A stretch of DNA of 53,683 nucleotides from Pontibacter sp. HSC-14F20 (GTDB lineage: Bacteria > Bacteroidota > Bacteroidia > Cytophagales > Hymenobacteraceae). Of this stretch, positions 50,322 to 53,683 are shown in pieces. Every line of letters starts with the position of its first letter. The first letter of the stretch is position 1. Position numbers and translations under genes: made by a program. The notes under the pieces were generated by a model. The model was given only the letters and a program-made list of their open reading frames with translations, did no database searches and was not told where the DNA came from. The stretch lies in the NCBI RefSeq assembly GCF_019599265.1, contig NZ_JAHZTC010000025.1, forward strand, positions 1-53,683, read 5' to 3'.

Positions 50322-50825
50322 ATGAGCAGCAAGTTCAGTTTTAGAGAAGCAAGTCTTTCCGATATACCTCTCATCCATCAACTAGCCAGGGCAACCTGGG
50401 AGCCGACTTACCGGGCTATTCTTTCGCAGGAGCAGATTGAATATATGTTTGAGGTGATCTATACCTATGAAGCCCTTGAACGGCAGATGCAGGAAAACCA
50501 AACCTTTATTTTACTGCAGGACAGCCTGGAGCCGATCGGTTTTGCGGCATATTCTCTAAAAGATTCTGCAGACGCTGTATACAAACTCAACAAGCTATAC
50601 CTGCTCCCTACCCGGCAGGGCGAGGGTCTGGGCAATTTACTGCTGACAGCAGTGGAAGAAAGGGTAAGGAAAGCAGGAGCCCGTTACCTGGACCTGAATG
50701 TAAACACGTACAACAAAGCAAAAGCTTTTTATGAGCGCTGCGGTTACCAGGTGCTGCTGGAAGAAGACATTCCGATCGGGCCTTACTGGATGAACGACTA
50801 TGTGATGCGCAAAGCTTTGCCATAA
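50322..50825 (+). CDS. GNAT family N-acetyltransferase
   Basis: 167 residues. Acetyl-CoA motif A QGEGLGNLLLTAVEERVRKA (R/QxxGxG/A), preceded by the strand LNKLYLLPTR and followed by DLNVNTYNKAKAFYERCGY. This is the standard GNAT core, substrate unknown. A terminator follows immediately at 50827. Confidence 0.93.
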   Translation: MSSKFSFREASLSDIPLIHQLARATWEPTYRAILSQEQIEYMFEVIYTYEALERQMQENQTFILLQDSLEPIGFAAYSLKDSADAVYKLNKLYLLPTRQGEGLGNLLLTAVEERVRKAGARYLDLNVNTYNKAKAFYERCGYQVLLEEDIPIGPYWMNDYVMRKALP

Positions 50826-50826
50826 A

Positions 50827-50856
50827 AAAACGGGCAGCTGTAAGGCTGCCCGTTTT
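50827..50856 (+). terminator. terminator after the GNAT gene
   Basis: Stem AAAACGGGCAGC (50827-50838) / GCTGCCCGTTTT (50845-50856), loop TGTAAG. Confidence 0.9.
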
Positions 50857-50880
50857 GAATCACCTAATTAACAGTCCAAA

Positions 50881-52110
50881 TTATTTAATCGCGATTGGAT
50901 CAGCATTTCCATCCGGATCATTTTTCACAGTGCCACTTGTTTTAAGCGGACCGTGCAGCAAAAGGCCTGCTACGTGTGGAGAGGCCATAGACGTCCCACT
51001 GATCGTGTTATAGGCACCACCTTTCCAGGTAGAGTTGATGCTCACACCAGGTGCGCAAACGTCTACTGGCGGGTTGCCATAGTTAGAGAAGCTGGCCCAT
51101 GAGTCAGAAGAGTTCATGGCAGACACTGTATAAACGTTCGCATGGTTCACACGTGCCGGAGACGAGCTGTTGGCATGCGTAGACTCGTTACCGGCAGCCA
51201 GGGCAAACTTAATGCCTTTGCTGGCAGCAGCAACCACAGCATTGTCAAGCGCAGCGGAAGTTGGTCCGCCTAAGCTCATGTTTGCCACATCGCCAGCCTT
51301 CCCGGCTGATGTTACATAGTCAACGCCGGCAATTACACCAGAGTAGGAACCGCTACCGCGTGAGTCGAGTACTTTTACGGCAACTACAGTAGCGCCGTGT
51401 GCCACACCAATCACACCAATTGAGTTATTAAGAGCAGCAATAGTACCTGCTACGTGCGTTCCGTGACCGTTACCATCGTCAGCAGAACCTGCATCTTTAC
51501 CGGATGTAAAGAAGGTACGGCTGCGGTTCACATCTACGTTCAGGTCTGGGTGGTCAAGGTCGATACCAGAGTCGATCACCCAGGCAGTTTTGCCAGTAGC
51601 ATCACCATAACCTACACGGGCGATACCGTAAGGCACTGTTTGAGGTGTAGAGCCACCGCCGCCACCTGGCTTACCACCGCCTGGCGCCAGCATCACGATT
51701 CTGTCTGGCTCGATATAGGCTACACGATCATCGCTGCGGAGCGCAGTCACCTGGTCGTCGGTTAACTTGGCTGCCATACCTAAGATCGCCTCGCCATACG
51801 CCTGCTCGATGGTGGCATTGGCAATACCATTAGAAGAGAGTAATTCCTGCCCCATTTCGCGCACCGCGCCGATACGTTCGGCATAAGTAGCAGTACCATC
51901 CAGGCGCAGATTAGCACCTTTCTTAAATACAACAATGTACTGACCTTTGATAACTGCCCCGTTCTGGGTAGAGGTCTGTAAATTTTCTGCTACTTCGGTT
52001 GCTTCAGGAGCCTCAGAGTCGCAAGAAGTAAAGGATACGGCGGCAGTAGAGAGAGCTGCCCCAAATAGTACAGAACGCAGTACGTTCTTAATGCGTAAGG
52101 TGTTTTTCAT
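50881..52110 (-). CDS. subtilisin-like serine protease (S8) with propeptide, lipoprotein
   Basis: 409 residues. Lipobox VSFTSC near residue 29, an I9-type propeptide (about 55-140: YIVVFKKGANLRL, then AAKLTDDQVTALRSDDRVAY), a Gly-rich linker (PGGGKPGGGGG), and the S8 catalytic domain with Asp180 (WVIDSGIDLDH), His216 (GNGHGTHVAGT) and Ser374 (GTSMASPHVAG). The triad is intact, with the oxyanion Asn in LAAGNES. The C-terminus is short after the Ser domain. The protease should act outside the cytoplasm after self-cleavage of the propeptide. Confidence 0.95.
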   Translation of the reverse strand: MKNTLRIKNVLRSVLFGAALSTAAVSFTSCDSEAPEATEVAENLQTSTQNGAVIKGQYIVVFKKGANLRLDGTATYAERIGAVREMGQELLSSNGIANATIEQAYGEAILGMAAKLTDDQVTALRSDDRVAYIEPDRIVMLAPGGGKPGGGGGSTPQTVPYGIARVGYGDATGKTAWVIDSGIDLDHPDLNVDVNRSRTFFTSGKDAGSADDGNGHGTHVAGTIAALNNSIGVIGVAHGATVVAVKVLDSRGSGSYSGVIAGVDYVTSAGKAGDVANMSLGGPTSAALDNAVVAAASKGIKFALAAGNESTHANSSSPARVNHANVYTVSAMNSSDSWASFSNYGNPPVDVCAPGVSINSTWKGGAYNTISGTSMASPHVAGLLLHGPLKTSGTVKNDPDGNADPIAIK

Positions 52111-52529
52111 ACTTGTTTAATAGGTTAGGTTAGTTAAAGTTTTAAGGTTTATTATAAGGATAGTGAAAGCCAAACTATTGAACAGCATTTATATATCCAA
52201 ATAAAAGTATAATTTTTTTTAAAGTTTTTTTCTTAAATGTACCTGACGCTATCTAGAAGCCGCACATTGTTACAACATCTAAATTACACTGAAATCAGAG
52301 CCTATTTTCTTGTGTATACAGCAATAGAGGCCCTTTTTGATCTATATGCAAATTTCAGCGTATTTAGAGGGCGCCTTATACGCTACGCAAAAAAGAAGGT
52401 TTGTATTCGAGAAGCAGTATCTTTGTAAAGTATAATTTTAATCTCATTTTAATAAGCATACAGTGCAATTTTATTTGCATTTTATTCTTATCATTCACTA
52501 TATTAACAGATGCACCAAGCCCCCCCTTT
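52111..52529. other. AT-rich intergenic region
   Basis: Divergent region between the subtilase and the cyclophilin. A TATCTTTG -7 box lies at 52418-52425 for the rightward gene (5' UTR about 105 nt); its nearest TTTG (52400-52403) is too close. The ORF at 52237-52428 is not supported. Confidence 0.4.
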
Positions 52530-53297
52530 ATGAACTATCTGAAAAATACACTCCGTTCCCAGTCTCTCCTGTGTGTGATCATCTTACTTGTAGGTATAAC
52601 TGGCTGCCAACCCAAAACAGAGGAGCAGGCTACAGCCGACAAGCGCGAGACCGATACAGAGGCCAAGCTTGAACCGCTCACCTCAGAAAATGTAGTGGAG
52701 GTACTAATTGCCTATGAAAAGGAGCATGCTGACAGCCTCGTCATCATCAGCACGCGCCATGGCGACATCAAGCTGCGACTATACCCTGAAACTCCTTTGC
52801 ACCGTGCCAACTTTGTGCGTCTCACCAAGGCGGGCTTTTATAACCAGGGAGAATTCTACCGCGTCGTGAAAGGTTTTGCCGTACAGGGGGGCGACTCAGA
52901 TACCCGCACCATGAAAAACGGGGCGTACAAGATTCCGCAGGAGTTCAACCCCAAATACATCCACAAGCGCGGCGCCCTGGCCATGGCCCGTTACGGCGAC
53001 GAGCGCAACCCTGAAAAGGAATCTTCTTCGCACAACTTTTACATTGTGCAGGGTGAGGTCAAATCAGTTCAGGAGCTGAGAGCTTTCGAGGCTAAACACA
53101 ACATGAAGTATACCCCGGAGCAGATCGCACTCTATACCTCCATCGGCGGCGAGCCGTCACTGGACCAGGAGTATACCGTGTTCGGGGAAGTTATAGAAGG
53201 GATGGATGTGGTGGATAAGATCTCAGAAGAGCCGGTAGACGGGCAAAGTTGGCCACGTGACATTGTGCCGCACACCATCAAGACGATGAATCAGTAA
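52530..53297 (+). CDS. peptidyl-prolyl cis-trans isomerase (cyclophilin), lipoprotein
   Basis: 255 residues from the ATG at 52530; lipobox LVGITGC near residue 26, followed by a charged linker. Cyclophilin fold at about 75-250: ISTRHGDIKLRLYPETPLHR, NFVRLTKAGFYNQGEFYRVV, KGFAVQGGDS, GALAMARYGDERNPEK, SSHNFYIVQGEV and EYTVFGEVIEGMDVVDKIS. It catalyses proline isomerisation during folding of exported proteins. Followed by the IS region. Confidence 0.95.
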   Translation: MNYLKNTLRSQSLLCVIILLVGITGCQPKTEEQATADKRETDTEAKLEPLTSENVVEVLIAYEKEHADSLVIISTRHGDIKLRLYPETPLHRANFVRLTKAGFYNQGEFYRVVKGFAVQGGDSDTRTMKNGAYKIPQEFNPKYIHKRGALAMARYGDERNPEKESSSHNFYIVQGEVKSVQELRAFEAKHNMKYTPEQIALYTSIGGEPSLDQEYTVFGEVIEGMDVVDKISEEPVDGQSWPRDIVPHTIKTMNQ

Positions 53298-53384
53298 TTA
53301 TCACCTTACTCCAGGTATAAAACAAAATGCCCCGACCTGTCTGGGAGGGCACTGAAAAAGTCCCTCATTTAGGAGCAACCCTTA

Positions 53385-53430
53385 GAAGCGATCAGGTAAA
53401 AACATTTTTTACCTGATCGCTTCTTTTATT
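53385..53430 (+). terminator. perfect hairpin inside the IS end
   Basis: Perfect 18-bp stem GAAGCGATCAGGTAAAAA (53385-53402) / 53406-53423 with a 3-nt CAT loop, followed by TTTTATT. It can act as a terminator protecting the element from outside transcription. Confidence 0.75.
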
Positions 53431-53522
53431 ATCAGAAGTCGTGCTGGCCAATCGAACGATCACTTGTGTATAGGGTCGGAAAGGAAGGGCGCCTGGGCGC
53501 TTTTGTGGGGAATTCCCGAGGC

Positions 53523-53683
53523 TTAAGCGCTTAGCTTGAGGATTCTCTTCAGATTCACTGTGAAGATGGCCAGCGCTCCCTGCAGCTGCATGCTGGTGAT
53601 GCCATAGGAGATGGCCCTGCCATAGCCATGGACGTTTTTGAGCTCGCTGTTCTTAGCTTCTATTTTATAGCGCTCCCTGGTCT
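53523..53683 (-). CDS. IS1182-family transposase, C-terminal fragment
   Basis: The C-terminal 53 residues are visible: RYKIEAKNSELKNVHGYG near the cut edge, then AISYGITSMQLQGALAIFTV and NLKRILKLSA before the TAA at 53525-53523. This is the standard C-terminal end of IS1182-type DDE transposases. The 5' part lies beyond the right edge of the window, so completeness cannot be judged. Confidence 0.85.
   Translation of the reverse strand, partial: TRERYKIEAKNSELKNVHGYGRAISYGITSMQLQGALAIFTVNLKRILKLSA

Larger units (their letters stand above)
53347..53683 (-). mobile_element. IS1182-type insertion sequence, 3' part (runs off the window)
   Basis: The end is inferred at GGGCACTGAAAAAGTCC (about 53347-53363), which resembles IS1182-type ends in Bacteroidota as I recall them; I could not check this. 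A perfect 18-bp hairpin (53385-53402 with 53406-53423) lies inside, before the transposase stop. The rest of the element, including its other end, lies beyond 53683. Confidence 0.55.

Noticed and set aside
52237..52428. 63-aa plus-strand ORF upstream of the cyclophilin
   Set aside because: It lies in an AT-rich divergent promoter region and covers the probable -7 box of the cyclophilin gene.
1..53683. CRISPR array, prophage, toxin-antitoxin or defence island
   Set aside because: I looked for regular spaced direct repeats, integrases, phage structural genes, cas genes and defence families and saw none; the dispersed repeats are not regularly spaced.

Overview
The window is a Bacteroidota chromosome segment, most likely from a Pontibacter-like member of the Hymenobacteraceae (Cytophagales). 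This is an inference. It rests on TAnnTTTG/TTTG-type promoters (the clearest at 1393-1424), near-absence of Shine-Dalgarno sequences, many MKK-type lipoprotein signals (LxxC) and typical Bacteroidota families (DUF2911, MarR-YceI, S9/M61/M49-type secreted peptidases, PIG-L with an SSS symporter). No rRNA, CRISPR array, prophage or recognisable defence island is visible. There is one tRNA-Leu(CAG), and an IS1182-type transposase runs off the right edge.

Layout. 1-700: AT-rich edge with a small membrane ORF. 0.7-4.1 kb: two YceI paralogues, an XRE regulator and a MarR regulator; both yceI transcription units have a near-identical promoter with a palindromic TGTAnATACA site. 4.2-7.0 kb: diheme cytochrome c, Ogt, RDD membrane protein, histidine phosphatase. 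7.2-12.4 kb: a TPR/HExxH secreted protein and two PAP2 phosphatases that flank the tRNA and a dispersed repeat. 12.5-17.6 kb: ThpR, PncC, a methyltransferase, an M61 peptidase with PDZ and small envelope proteins. 17.7-22.3 kb: MBL hydrolase, SSS symporter, ABC exporter. 22.3-26.0 kb: repeats, a DUF2911 protein, a second methyltransferase. 26.0-30.5 kb: an operon of PIG-L deacetylase, a 47-aa membrane peptide and an SSS symporter. 30.9-37.2 kb: a nuclease-like membrane protein, a DUF3221-like lipoprotein, a Rieske protein, a STAS-like protein, an APC permease, and an alpha/beta hydrolase/84-aa/FAD-oxidoreductase operon. 37.3-46.7 kb: M49-like peptidase, deoxynucleoside kinase, a disordered 59-aa protein, a large GAF protein, CDGSH, DUF2007 and ACBP. 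46.8-53.3 kb: prolyl oligopeptidase, quinone oxidoreductase, GNAT, subtilase, cyclophilin; then the IS.

Most genes are ordinary chromosomal housekeeping or envelope genes. The unusual content is mainly non-coding: (i) strong excess of GGTATA/TATACC, especially TATACCTG, inside and between genes; (ii) several families of dispersed palindromic repeats, two copies of which supply the start codon of a methyltransferase gene; (iii) a ~220-bp repeat in two inverted copies 11 kb apart; (iv) a shared operator-like palindrome in both yceI promoters. I did not find a clear new multi-gene system. The best candidates for follow-up are the repeats and motif, the MarR/YceI regulon, the TPR-metallopeptidase and the PIG-L/47-aa/SSS operon.
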